DNA of 28,014 bases from JAQBXX01 sp963925015 (GTDB taxonomy: Bacteria; Pseudomonadota; Gammaproteobacteria; SURF-13): contig CAWUTX010000091.1 in assembly GCA_963925015.1 (NCBI GenBank), positions 1 to 28,014 on the forward strand. Direction: 5' to 3'. The translations under genes and the position numbers were made by a program. The notes under the pieces are model-generated. The model saw only the letters and a list, made by a program, of their open reading frames with translations, did no database searches and had not been told where the DNA came from. This document shows, piece by piece, positions 10,601 to 17,540 of this stretch. How positions within the stretch are numbered: the stretch's first letter is position 1; every line of letters begins with the position of its first letter.

Positions 10601-10708
10601 GGCACCCTGCTCACCCTGTTTGTCATTCCCACCGTGTATACGCTGGTATCGCGCGTCCGCAAGCAGGTATCCTATGCGCCAGTGTCAGTACCTGAGCAAA
10701 CGGTGTAA
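7628..10708 (+). CDS. RND multidrug efflux pump, HAE1 family permease
   Basis: The 1026-residue length is typical of AcrB/MexB-type pumps. It starts with FeISIRRPVLATVMS-like N-terminal TM1 sequence (EISIRRPVLATV). Proton-relay residues are present: Asp400-Asp401 in TM4 (GLVVDDAIVMLENI) and Lys919 in TM10 (GLITKHGILIVDFAN). Two large periplasmic loops follow TM1 and TM7. The start is GTG, inside the adaptor's stop region. Together with its neighbours it forms a complete tripartite exporter driven by proton motive force. The subfamily looks like single-component MexK/VexD-like drug exporters rather than CusA metal pumps; the substrate cannot be deduced. Confidence 0.96.
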   Translation: MTLSEISIRRPVLATVMSLLLVLIGIISYQRLTVREYPNIDAPIVSVRTVYTGASAEVIESQVTRPLEDTLAGIEGIKTIKSTSREEVSQITVEFVRTREPDAAASDVRDRVARARGRLPDDVDEPVVAKIEADAQAIMWIAFSSEQHNQLEITDYASRIVKDRLQTLPGVASVIIGGERRYAMRIWLDRDRLAAYQLTPQDVEDALRSQNLEIPSGRIESSQREFTVLTETDLRTPEQFNRIIIRTVDGYPVRLGDVGSAEIGPADERNAVRVNGNPAVGLGVVKQSTANTLSVAQAVKEELPKIAAALPEGMKLKVAFDQSLFIEKSIEAVFITMIEALVLVILVIFLFLRTLRATLIPIVTIPVSLIGAFTFLYAMGFSINILTLLGLVLAIGLVVDDAIVMLENIQRRIERGMAPLAAALEGSKEIAFAVIAMTLTLVAVFAPLAFSTGNTGRLFAEFALTVAAAVLVSGFVALSLTPMMCSKILRPEKSHTRLYQLSEQWLLALNQGYQRLLARALNRRPAVILIGALVAASSAGLFTLLKSELAPLEDRGILIGIMFAPEGSTMAYTDRYAQQIEKLYAQVPEVNTYFMVVAPGLERPNPVTMALSFVNLKPWEQRARSAQQIAGELGPKMFMLPGVLAFPISPPSLGQSFRNPPVQFVLQANSYAELQTLVDGMLAKASQFPGLVNLDSDLKLNKPRLSVQLDRDKAANIGIGVDKVGRTLETLLGGRQVTRFKRDGEQYDVIVKLRDAERRDPGDLTDIFVRGNDGQLIQLSNLVHVREDVAPKELNHFNRLRSATISANIGPGHSLGDALDFMEQAAKDVLTPTARFTLDGQSRELKESGAALYLTFVLALIFIYLVLAAQFESFVDPFIIMLTVPLAITGALLSLKLSGGTLNVYSQIGLVMLVGLITKHGILIVDFANKLRERGHDVKSAVIEAASLRLRPILMTTAAMVLGALPLALATGAGAESRQPIGWVIVGGLLLGTLLTLFVIPTVYTLVSRVRKQVSYAPVSVPEQTV

Positions 10709-10710
10709 CC

Positions 10711-12024
10711 ATGCGTCAAACTATTCTTGCCCTGTGTCTCATCGCACTCACGCTCGCGTCGCACGCGAGCGCGGAAAACCTGCTCGACATCTATCATCTG
10801 GCGCAGCAGAACGATGCACAGTTGAAAGGCGCCGAGGCCGCGCGCCTTGCCGTGCTCGAAAGCAAACCGCAAAGCCGCGCGCTGCTGTTTCCCACGTTCA
10901 GCGCCAGTGCCAACACTACGGCAAACCGGCAGGACATCCGCCAGCCCCCCGCCCCCCCTGGCATAACGCGCTTCAACAGCAACGCGTACACCCTTAACCT
11001 CACGCAGCCGGTCTATCATCACGACACCTATGTGCAACTGCGCCAGTCCGATGCGCGCATTGCGCAGGCCGACGCCACCTTCAGCGCCGCCGAGCAAGAC
11101 CTCATGACGCGCGTCGCCACCCGCTATTTCGACGTGCTTGCGGCACAGGACAATCTTGAATTCGCGCGCGCCGAGAAGAAGGCGATAGCGCAGCAGCTCG
11201 AACAAAGTCAGCAGCGCTTCGATGTCGGGCTGATCGCCATCACCGATGTGCAGGAAACGCAGGCACGCCATGACTCCGCCCGTGCACAGGAGATCGACGC
11301 CGAGCGGCAACTGGCCTCCAGTCTGGAGGCGCTGCGCGAAGTCACGGCCCAGCAGCACCAAAACCTGTCGCTGTTGAACGAGAGCATCCCGCTGGTTGCG
11401 CCTGAGCCGTCGGACATCGAACAGTGGGCCGACGCCGCGCTCAAACAAAACCTGCAAATCAGCGCGGCACAATCCGGCGCCGATGTGGCGCGCGAGGAAA
11501 TCGAGCGCCAGCGCTCCGGCCATTACCCCAGCGTCGACATCGTCGGCAGCCGTGCCTTTTCCGACTCTGGCGGTGGAATTTTCGGCGCCAGCGAAAGCCT
11601 GACCGACACCCTCACCCTGCAACTGAACGTCCCGCTTTATCAAGGCGGTCTCGTCACCTCGCGCACGCGTGAAGCGGAATTCAAGCACCACCAGGCACTG
11701 GAGACGCTGGAGCAACAGCGCCGCAGCGTGATGCGGCAAACGCGTGATGCCTACCTTGGCGTAAACGCCAACATCAGCCGTGTGCAGGCGCTCAACCAGG
11801 CCGTGGTCTCCAACCATACCGCGCTCGAATCCACCGAGGCAGGGCTCGAAGTCGGCACACGCACCCAGGTCGATGTACTGAACGCGCAGCGTGAACTGTT
11901 CCGCGCACAGCGCGACCATGCACGCGCACGCTATGACTACATCCTGGAAACCCTGCGCCTCAAACAGGTAGCGGGCACACTGAGCCCTGCCGATCTTGAG
12001 CAGATCAACACCTGGCTGCGTTAG
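10711..12024 (+). CDS. TolC family outer membrane efflux channel
   Basis: The 437-residue protein has a Sec signal peptide cleaved probably after ASA near residue 22. Two repeated OEP domains follow, each with long alpha-helical segments rich in Gln, Ala and Glu (for example VATRYFDVLAAQDNLEFA and QTRDAYLGVNANISRVQAL). The paired-repeat structure is that of TolC, which forms a trimeric outer-membrane barrel and periplasmic tunnel. The start codon is 2 nt after the pump stop, so it is the third gene of the efflux operon. It could serve other exporters too. Confidence 0.94.
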   Translation: MRQTILALCLIALTLASHASAENLLDIYHLAQQNDAQLKGAEAARLAVLESKPQSRALLFPTFSASANTTANRQDIRQPPAPPGITRFNSNAYTLNLTQPVYHHDTYVQLRQSDARIAQADATFSAAEQDLMTRVATRYFDVLAAQDNLEFARAEKKAIAQQLEQSQQRFDVGLIAITDVQETQARHDSARAQEIDAERQLASSLEALREVTAQQHQNLSLLNESIPLVAPEPSDIEQWADAALKQNLQISAAQSGADVAREEIERQRSGHYPSVDIVGSRAFSDSGGGIFGASESLTDTLTLQLNVPLYQGGLVTSRTREAEFKHHQALETLEQQRRSVMRQTRDAYLGVNANISRVQALNQAVVSNHTALESTEAGLEVGTRTQVDVLNAQRELFRAQRDHARARYDYILETLRLKQVAGTLSPADLEQINTWLR

Positions 12025-12036
12025 AGCTGCTGGATA

Positions 12037-12603
12037 ATGCTGTCTCGCGCGAGTGACAGTATTCTGGTGCTGGTCGATGTGCAAACACGGCTCAGCGCCG
12101 CCATGCCGGAAGCCGCGCGCGAACGCGTGCTGCGCAACAGCGGCATATTGTTACAGGCGGCGACGCTGCTGAATATCCCGCTGCTGGTCACCGAGCAATA
12201 TCCCAAAGGCCTCGGCCACACCGAAGCATCCCTCGCGGCGCTGCTTCCGCCGTACACGCCACGCATCGAAAAAACCTGTTTCTCCTGTTGCGCGGCACCC
12301 GGCTTCATGGAAAAACTGAACGCAAGTGCCCGCACGCAGATCATCCTCGCGGGCATGGAAACGCACGTGTGCATTTTACAAACCGCGCTAGAATTCAGCG
12401 GCGCAGGCAGAGAGGTGTTTGTAGTGGAAGACGCGGTATGCGCACGTACCGAGGAACGGCATCAAAACGCCCTGGCACGCCTGCGTCACAACGGTGTCGT
12501 TGTCACCAATACCGAATCCGTATTATTTGAGTGGCTGCGAGATGCCACGCACCAAGAATTTAAAAACATTTCGCGCCTGATACACCAGAAAATCTCTGAT
12601 TAA
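12037..12603 (+). CDS. isochorismatase-family cysteine hydrolase
   Basis: This 188-residue protein has the cysteine hydrolase triad: Asp14 (VLVDVQ), Lys79 (RIEKTCFSC) and Cys112 in AGMETHVCILQTA. It resembles YcaC-type hydrolases, whose physiological substrates are mostly unknown. It lacks an aryl-carrier domain, so it is unlikely to act in siderophore synthesis. It starts 12 nt after the TolC-family gene and is probably cotranscribed with the efflux operon, though a functional link is only suggested by position. A palindromic repeat follows immediately and may end the transcript. Confidence 0.9.
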   Translation: MLSRASDSILVLVDVQTRLSAAMPEAARERVLRNSGILLQAATLLNIPLLVTEQYPKGLGHTEASLAALLPPYTPRIEKTCFSCCAAPGFMEKLNASARTQIILAGMETHVCILQTALEFSGAGREVFVVEDAVCARTEERHQNALARLRHNGVVVTNTESVLFEWLRDATHQEFKNISRLIHQKISD

Positions 12604-12612
12604 TTCCTTATT

Positions 12613-12703
12613 GCGTCATGCCCGCGCAAGCGGGAATCCAGTAAGCCATTGAACTAAATGCACTGGATTCCTGGTTTCCGCTACGCTGCGCCCGGAATGA
12701 CGA
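12613..12703. repeat. REP-like palindromic element
   Basis: The outer parts read GCGTCATGCCCGCG at the left and CGCCCGGAATGACG at the right. The inner arms GGAATCCAGT (12633-12642) and ACTGGATTCC (12662-12671) are exact inverted copies. The motif pairing GTCAT..CGGGAATCCAG with its complement is a widespread dispersed palindrome in proteobacteria. It occupies the gap between two convergent genes and may serve as a bidirectional transcription barrier. Confidence 0.75.
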
Positions 12704-12718
12704 CACATCAGATGCTCC

Positions 12719-13162
12719 CTAAAGCTGGATCACGTCGCTCAAGTGCTGCGGTATATCACGCTCGTCAATATACATAAGGTCCTTGCTCAGCATGGCCGTT
12801 ACCAGCGCCGCAGTCGGGTGATCGAGCGCCGCGCGCAGTTCGCCGAGAAAACACGGGTCGGCGACCAGAATCAGTTTGGTATAACGGTGCTGATTACGGC
12901 CATCGTTCAATATCCCGGCGAGGTGTTTGGCGAATTGCTGCGCCAGATGCTCTTTCGGATCATGCAGCTCCTTACCGAAGCTGTGGTGCATGCCTTGACT
13001 GTCGGAACTGCGCCCGGGCTTGTCCGAAGTGATGTCCTAGGTCTTGAGTCTTCCCTCCGGATGAGAAATCTCCTGCAGGGCGTGCAGCCCCTTGCCGGGG
13101 CCCTCATTTTCAAACAACCTCGCGCCTGAATGGTGTGCCACCAGTATCCATGTCTTCGTCAT
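12719..13162 (-). pseudogene. host attachment family protein, interrupted by in-frame TAG
   Basis: The frame from ATG 13162 to the stop at 12719 would encode 147 residues beginning MTKTWILVAHHSGARLFE. It resembles proteobacterial 'protein required for attachment to host cells' proteins in the N-terminal WILVA segment, the middle HSFGKELHDPKEHLAQQFAK and the LVADPCFLGELRAAL stretch. Codon 42 (13039-13037) is TAG where the context (LKT*DITSDKPG) predicts glutamine. One C-to-T change from CAG explains it. No other defect is visible, and an AAGGTG ribosome-binding site remains. A product starting at the internal Met58 (12991) would keep 90 residues. The decay looks recent, or it is a sequencing error. 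Confidence 0.85.
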
Positions 13163-13240
13163 GAGCACACCTTGTTGTTGAGTTGGCAATAAACGATTTC
13201 AGTATACGTTATGGGTGGGACTTACTCATAAATCAGCAAG

Positions 13241-13390
13241 TAAGGCTACACTTCCCGCTACGTCCCCGCCCCCTGCTTTGGGGTGAGGCCGTGAAACCGC
13301 CGAACGCCAAGCCAGGACGGCTAGTCTGGACTTTTGCGCAGAGCATGGACAGCGCAGCGCAAAAGGGGACAGGGTGGGGGTAGGGTAAAC
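13241..13390 (-). repeat. 150-bp dispersed repeat, copy B
   Basis: This is the inverted counterpart of the copy at 50-199, with five substitutions and no indels. It lies between ubiH (upstream on the minus strand) and the broken attachment gene. It keeps the internal inverted repeats, though one hairpin is one pair shorter (CCCC/GGGG). Its plus strand contains a four-run G tract at 13365-13385. There is no convincing ORF; the 66-codon frame across it is not gene-like. Confidence 0.85.
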
Positions 13391-13396
13391 AGGGTT

Positions 13397-13453
13397 TTTA
13401 CTCAGGAGTCACATCATTCACGTTGTCGCCGTACTTTTTGACTCCTGAGTAAA
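13397..13453. repeat. 14-bp inverted repeat spanning the ubiH stop codon
   Basis: TTTACTCAGGAGTC at 13397-13410 is exactly complementary to GACTCCTGAGTAAA at 13440-13453, across a 29-nt loop. The right arm lies inside the ubiH coding end (residues FTQES) and the left arm lies past the stop. It is 6 nt from repeat copy B, on the same side as the 14-bp palindrome beside copy A. No T-run suggests a terminator. Confidence 0.8.
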
Positions 13454-14656
13454 TCGCGTCCGGGTGTGGCGCGCAAGACCCATGGCCCTGCGGCCGATAG
13501 CGCGTTTGAGCGCGGGCAAGACATCCGCCGCGATGAGTGCGACATTGCGCGCCAGCACCAGCGGTGCAAAATCATTCGAGAACACACGCACCAGACCGTC
13601 GGTGAAGGCGGTCACGCTGCGATGATCCTGTCTGCGTCTGTGTGCATAATCTTCCAGCACGCGGCTGTCGCCCGGATCACCATTACGCAGGGCGGTTTCG
13701 CGCATCACATCGGCAAGCGCCGCCGCGTCGCGCAGGCCGAGATTAAAACCCTGCGCGGCTATCGGGTGCAGGGTGTGCGCCGCGTTGCCGATCAACACGG
13801 CGCGCGGACGCACGATCTCGGACGCGCACTGCAATGCCAGCGGATACACGCGCCGCGCACCGGGCGCACTCAGTTTACCGAGACGACCGCCGAAGCACTC
13901 TTGCAGCGCCTGCAAAAATTCAGCGTCGCTCTGCGCGAGCACGGATTCGATCTGTGCATCGCGCAGTGTCCACACCACTGCACAGCGCTGGCCGCTCAGC
14001 GGCAACACTGCCAGCGGCCCGCTTGCGGTGAAACGCTCATAGGCGGTATGGTCGTGTCCGCGCTCAGGCGTCACCGTCGTCACCAACGCACTCTGGCCAT
14101 AGTGACGCTGCGTGCTGCTGATACCGAGCCGTTCGCGCGCGACGGATTTCTGTCCGTCGGCGACCACCACCAGCCGCGCGCTCAGTATCTGCTCGTGCCC
14201 GTCATTCCATTTAATGGTGGCACGCGCGGCGTCGGCATCGACGCTGAGATCGGCGAGCGTGGCGGGGCATAATAATTCAACATTAGCGGATGACGCCATG
14301 CGCTGCATCAGCGCCGCGCCCAGCACGCGATTTTCCATCACGTAGCCGAACGCCTCCGCGCCATGATCGGCGCTGTCCAGACGCGTAAATCCGAAGTGAC
14401 CGCGATCCGAGATGTGAATCTTTTTGATCGGCGCCGCCTGCGCCGCGACGGCCTCCCACAGACCCATACCTTCCAGAATGCGCCGACTGCCGCAGGACAG
14501 CCCGGTGGTACGCTCGTCATAGCTCGGCTGCTGCGCGTGATTGAACGCCACCGCCTCCACCACGCCGATGCGCAACTTTACATCGGCAAGTGCACTGGCG
14601 AGACTCGCGCCAACCATGCCGCCGCCGATGATGATGATGTCGTAGTCAGTATCCAT
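13418..14656 (-). CDS. ubiH: FAD-dependent ubiquinone hydroxylase, UbiH-like
   Basis: The 412-residue flavoprotein monooxygenase has the Rossmann motif IIIIGGGMVGASLA (glycines at 11-13 and 16), the DERTTGLSCGSRRIL segment, and the second FAD motif LIGNAAHTLHPIAAQGFNLGLRD. These are typical of the UbiH/UbiF/VisC family, which hydroxylates the ubiquinone ring with O2. Position next to pepP, as in E. coli pepP-ubiH-ubiI, favours UbiH over its paralogues, but no ubiI follows. The last residues (FTQESKSTATT) are unlike a normal UbiH end and are encoded within an inverted repeat, so the C-terminus may have been rewritten. Confidence 0.9.
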   Translation of the reverse strand: MDTDYDIIIIGGGMVGASLASALADVKLRIGVVEAVAFNHAQQPSYDERTTGLSCGSRRILEGMGLWEAVAAQAAPIKKIHISDRGHFGFTRLDSADHGAEAFGYVMENRVLGAALMQRMASSANVELLCPATLADLSVDADAARATIKWNDGHEQILSARLVVVADGQKSVARERLGISSTQRHYGQSALVTTVTPERGHDHTAYERFTASGPLAVLPLSGQRCAVVWTLRDAQIESVLAQSDAEFLQALQECFGGRLGKLSAPGARRVYPLALQCASEIVRPRAVLIGNAAHTLHPIAAQGFNLGLRDAAALADVMRETALRNGDPGDSRVLEDYAHRRRQDHRSVTAFTDGLVRVFSNDFAPLVLARNVALIAADVLPALKRAIGRRAMGLARHTRTRFTQESKSTATT

Positions 14657-14685
14657 TATCGTGCAGTTTTTTACCTTCAGGATCT

Positions 14686-14813
14686 CAACGCGAAGACGCG
14701 AAGAATAAGATTTTCAAAAACCGCCGGTACCATGCCGACGATAATATCCGTACTTCACATTACCAGCTTTAACATAAAGCCTTTCTCTTTGCGTCTTCGC
14801 GTCTTTGCGTTAA
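14686..14813. repeat. inverted pair of CGAAGACGC-type repeats
   Basis: TCAACGCGAAGACGCGAAG at 14686-14704 is matched in inverted orientation, with a few mismatches, by CTTTGCGTCTTCGCGTCTTTGCGTTAA at 14787-14813. The two arms enclose about 80 A+T-rich bases with no ORF. Such 'ACGCGAAGACGC' runs are common dispersed repeats. They fill the 175-nt gap between pepP and ubiH, so the two genes may not be tightly coupled. Confidence 0.6.
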
Positions 14814-14831
14814 TCTTTATAACATTCAAAA

Positions 14832-16145
14832 TTAATGCGGCCAACTGCCCGCCATCACTGCCTCGATCTCTTCGACAGACTTCGGGGCATTCTTGCTTAG
14901 CACCTCGTGGCCGTCGGCAGTCACCAGCACATCGTCTTCAATGCGTATGCCGATATCCCACCATTTTTTCGCCACGCCCTTGCTGCCTGCGGGGATGTAA
15001 AGCCCGGGCTCGACGGTGAGCACCATGCCCGGCTCCAGCATGCGCCAGGTGTCGCCCACCTTGTAGTCGCCCACGTCATGCACGTCCATGCCGATCCAGT
15101 GGCCGGTGCGGTGCATGTAAAAACGCCGGTAGACCTCGCTCTTGATCAGCGCGTTCAGCTTGCCCTTGAGCAGACCGAGTTCGATCAGTCCCTGCGTGAG
15201 CACGCGCACCGCCGCCGCGTGCGGCTCATCCCAGTGGTTGCCGGGTTTTATCTTGCTGATGGCGGCGGCTTGGGCCGCCAGCACGATTTCATACAGCGCG
15301 CGCTGCGCGGGCGAGAAACGGCCGTTGACGGGAAAGGTGCGCGTGATGTCGCTGGCATAATTGTCGAGCTCGGCACCGGCGTCGATGAGCACGAGGTCGC
15401 CGTCCTTCAACGCCATGTTATTTTCGGTGTAATGCAGGATGCAGCCGTTGGCGCCGCCGCCGACGATGGGGTTGTAGGCTGGGGCCTGGCTGCCGGAGCG
15501 CATGAACTCGTGGCGCAGTTCCGCTTCGAGCTGATATTCCATCATGCCGGGGCAGCAGGTCTGCATCGCGCGCCGGTGCGCGGCGGCGGCAATCACGGCC
15601 GCTTTGCGCATGGTGTCGATCTCGGCGCGGCTTTTGTAGAGCCGCATCTCGTGCACCAGATGATCGAGCGCTACAAACTCGGTGGGCGCGTGCGTGCCGC
15701 TGCGCGACTGCTGGCGAATCTGGTTCACCCACTGCATGAGACGTTGATCGAACTCCTGGCCCATGGCGTAAAACACGCGCTCGCAGTGTTCCAGCAGGCC
15801 GGGCAGGATGTCGTCGATGTCGCTGATGGGAAACGCATCATCGGCGCCGTAATCCTTGCAGGCGCCCTCTTGCCCCGCACGGCGTCCGTGCCAGGTTTCC
15901 TTCTCGATATCGCGTTCGCGCGAAAACAAAACGTATTCGCCGTGCTTGCGTCCGGGAATCAGCACCGCCACCGCCTCCGGTTCCGGAAAGCCGGTGAGAT
16001 AGTGAAAGTCGCTGTCCTGACGATAGGGGTATTCCGCATCGCGGTTACGCAGACGCTGTGGCGCGGCGGGCAGGATGGCCATCGCGCCCTTGCCCATCAT
16101 CTGCATCAGCTCTTTGCGACGGCGGGCGAATTCCTTGCGGTTCAT
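14832..16145 (-). CDS. pepP: Xaa-Pro aminopeptidase P
   Basis: The 437-residue length agrees with E. coli PepP (441). The N-terminal creatinase-like domain is followed by the pita-bread catalytic domain. The dinuclear metal ligands are seen as Asp in LIDAGAE, Asp in YASDITRTFPV, His in TGHWIGMDVHD, Glu in TVEPGLYIP and Glu in GIRIEDDVLVT. It releases N-terminal residues that precede proline. The ATG at 16145 (MNRKEFARRRKEL) is chosen; the longer frame starting at 16226 runs into the MITE-like repeat and has no family support. It sits between fau and ubiH. Confidence 0.96.
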   Translation of the reverse strand: MNRKEFARRRKELMQMMGKGAMAILPAAPQRLRNRDAEYPYRQDSDFHYLTGFPEPEAVAVLIPGRKHGEYVLFSRERDIEKETWHGRRAGQEGACKDYGADDAFPISDIDDILPGLLEHCERVFYAMGQEFDQRLMQWVNQIRQQSRSGTHAPTEFVALDHLVHEMRLYKSRAEIDTMRKAAVIAAAAHRRAMQTCCPGMMEYQLEAELRHEFMRSGSQAPAYNPIVGGGANGCILHYTENNMALKDGDLVLIDAGAELDNYASDITRTFPVNGRFSPAQRALYEIVLAAQAAAISKIKPGNHWDEPHAAAVRVLTQGLIELGLLKGKLNALIKSEVYRRFYMHRTGHWIGMDVHDVGDYKVGDTWRMLEPGMVLTVEPGLYIPAGSKGVAKKWWDIGIRIEDDVLVTADGHEVLSKNAPKSVEEIEAVMAGSWPH

Positions 16146-16160
16146 GGTTGCATTATATGC

Positions 16161-16301
16161 GGGTGCCTCTAAAAATGATGGATTTTGCTTCAAGACAAGG
16201 CGCAGTGCAGGCGAGCAGCGCAGCATACACGTTAGTATGTGAGCAGCGGAGACAAGCTGTAACGCCGTATTGGAGCAAAAGACGCATTTTTAGAGGTACC
16301 C
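16161..16301. mobile_element. MITE-like palindromic element, 141 bp
   Basis: The ends are 17-bp inverted repeats with one mismatch: GGGTGCCTCTAAAAATG at 16161-16177 and CATTTTTAGAGGTACCC at 16285-16301. Inside, the halves remain loosely palindromic (TTTTGCTTCAA versus TTGGAGCAAAA), so the single strand can fold into one long imperfect hairpin. There is no ORF. Dispersed elements with 'CTCTAAAAAT' ends are familiar in proteobacteria; this assignment is from memory. The right end overlaps the 3' end of fau and provides its TAA stop. No clear target duplication is visible. Confidence 0.75.
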
Positions 16302-16880
16302 GTGCCACTGCGCGGGCGTCACGACACCGTCCAGAGGAACATCCCACGGTGCAGGCACCAGCTTCGCCACCTTCTGGAAATCATAAGCGACGCCGATCAG
16401 GCGCGGACGCCGCCAGTGCGCGCGCCGCGCGCGCGCGGCCAGCGTGCGGTCGTAGAAACCGGCGCCCATGCCGAGGCGGTGGCCCTGCGCATCAAACGCC
16501 ACCAGCGGCACCAGTATCAAATCCAGCGCCAGGGCGCCGACCTGCTGGCACGCAGGGAGCGCAGGCTCAGGAATGCCAAAGCGGTTAAGACGCAAACCAT
16601 CGCCCCGGCGATACGCCGCAAAGCCAAGCCGTTTGCCCAGCAGCACCGGCAAATAACAGGTCTTGCCGCACGCCCATGCGCGTCGCAACAGCGGAGTGAG
16701 ATCAAGCTCGCCGTCGTGCGGAAGATAAATGGCGACACGCCGCGCGGCGCGAAACAGCGGACTCGCCGCAAGACGCCGCGCCACTTGTTTGGCACTCGAT
16801 AGGCGCACGGCACGACTCAGCGCACGCCGTTGTTGCCGCAGACGGGAACGAATTTCAGGAATTTCAGAACGGGAGGGCAT
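16290..16880 (-). CDS. fau: 5-formyltetrahydrofolate cyclo-ligase
   Basis: The 196-residue protein (ygfA in older E. coli naming) has the basic N-terminal R..LRQQRRALS region and the signature GMGAGFYDRTL of MTHF synthetase. It converts 5-formyl-THF to methenyl-THF with ATP and clears an inhibitory folate form. The ATG at 16880 (MPSRSEIPE) is preferred to a TTG at 16898; neither has a strong ribosome-binding site. It follows 6S RNA by about 50 nt on the same strand, the conserved gammaproteobacterial order. Its last two codons and stop lie in the MITE-like element, so the C-terminus (HGYL) has been trimmed or replaced. Confidence 0.94.
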   Translation of the reverse strand: MPSRSEIPEIRSRLRQQRRALSRAVRLSSAKQVARRLAASPLFRAARRVAIYLPHDGELDLTPLLRRAWACGKTCYLPVLLGKRLGFAAYRRGDGLRLNRFGIPEPALPACQQVGALALDLILVPLVAFDAQGHRLGMGAGFYDRTLAARARRAHWRRPRLIGVAYDFQKVAKLVPAPWDVPLDGVVTPAQWHGYL

Positions 16881-16929
16881 CAGTAAAGAGTACAGCAATG
16901 AGGATGCAAAAGCTGGCGACTATTATTAA

Positions 16930-17123
16930 AGGAGGCATCCCCCGCCTGTGCCGTTACAAACCATTGACCTTGAACCTGGGGGTTCAGGTGGGAACCTGGA
17001 TGACGTATCAGGCTTTCCTCACGGGGAGGACATGCACAACAACATCAGTAGAGGTTCCCGTAGGGTTGAATTAAGGCTCAAGGGTTTACTTGGCCTGCTC
17101 ACGTACACCGCAGGGGATGCCAT
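16930..17123 (-). ncRNA. ssrS: 6S RNA
   Basis: On the minus strand the closing helix is GGCATCCCC (17121-17113) with GGGGATGCC (16942-16934). Conserved pieces follow the 6S layout: GAGCAGGCC near the 5' arm, CCCTTGAGCC, a long central bubble, AAAGCCTGA, then ACCTGAACCCCCAGGTTCAAGG and the 3' arm GGCACAGGC. These correspond to E. coli 6S segments such as CCTGAGCC and CCTTGAACCAAGGGTTCAAGG. Location between zapA and fau is the canonical site. It binds the sigma-70 holoenzyme as a promoter mimic. End positions are approximate. Confidence 0.93.
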
Positions 17124-17193
17124 AACTAAAACATCAAATACCGAGACTCAAGACTAGCACCGTCCGATCTTCAAGTCTCTACAATTTTTATCT

Positions 17194-17508
17194 CTAAATT
17201 TCCATCTGCCGGCCCTTGATCAGGGCGGCCTCAATCTTGTCTTGCAGCGCGCGCACCTTGGCGCCCATGGTCAGCATGTAGTCTTCCTTGCGTGTGCGCT
17301 GCTCCAGCAATTCGTTCGCCATGTTGAGCGCCGCCATCACCGCCGTGCGCTCGAGGCCTATCACCTTGCCGCTGTCACGAATCTCGCGCAGCTTGTCGTT
17401 GAGATAATGCGCCGACGCCAGCAGTGCATCACGCTCATGCACTTCGCATGCCACGCGGTACTCCTTGCCGAGTATCTGCACCGCCACAGTCACCGTTTCA
17501 CCTTTCAC
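17194..17508 (-). CDS. zapA: cell division protein ZapA
   Basis: The 104-residue protein begins KGETVTVAVQILGKEYRVAC, the typical ZapA N-terminal beta domain. A conserved ERTAVMAALNMANELL helix and a C-terminal coiled coil follow. ZapA crosslinks FtsZ filaments at the division ring. The start is GTG at 17508, in a leader of short GTGAAA repeats (GTGAAACGTGAAAGGTGAAA); no ATG is available. The small zapB-like gene often found just before zapA is absent; a hairpin array occupies the space up to rnd. Confidence 0.93.
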   Translation of the reverse strand: MKGETVTVAVQILGKEYRVACEVHERDALLASAHYLNDKLREIRDSGKVIGLERTAVMAALNMANELLEQRTRKEDYMLTMGAKVRALQDKIEAALIKGRQMEI

Positions 17509-17540
17509 GTTTCACGCCCGCACCGGATCACCCATTAGGA

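Noticed and set aside
10711..12024. Frame opposite the TolC-family gene (470 codons at 10672-12084, minus strand)
   Set aside because: It is fully antisense to a channel gene with a signal peptide and OEP repeats, and it matches nothing recognisable.
13183..13383. 66-codon frame across repeat copy B
   Set aside because: It covers hairpin-forming repeat DNA with no ribosome-binding site or family resemblance, and it shifts to different flanking sequence at copy A.
14907..16172. 421-codon open frame on the plus strand
   Set aside because: It is antisense to pepP, which has all catalytic residues; the opposite translation shows no recognisable family.
16146..16226. 27-residue N-terminal extension of PepP
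   Set aside because: It runs into the MITE-like element; family members start at the MNRKEF position.
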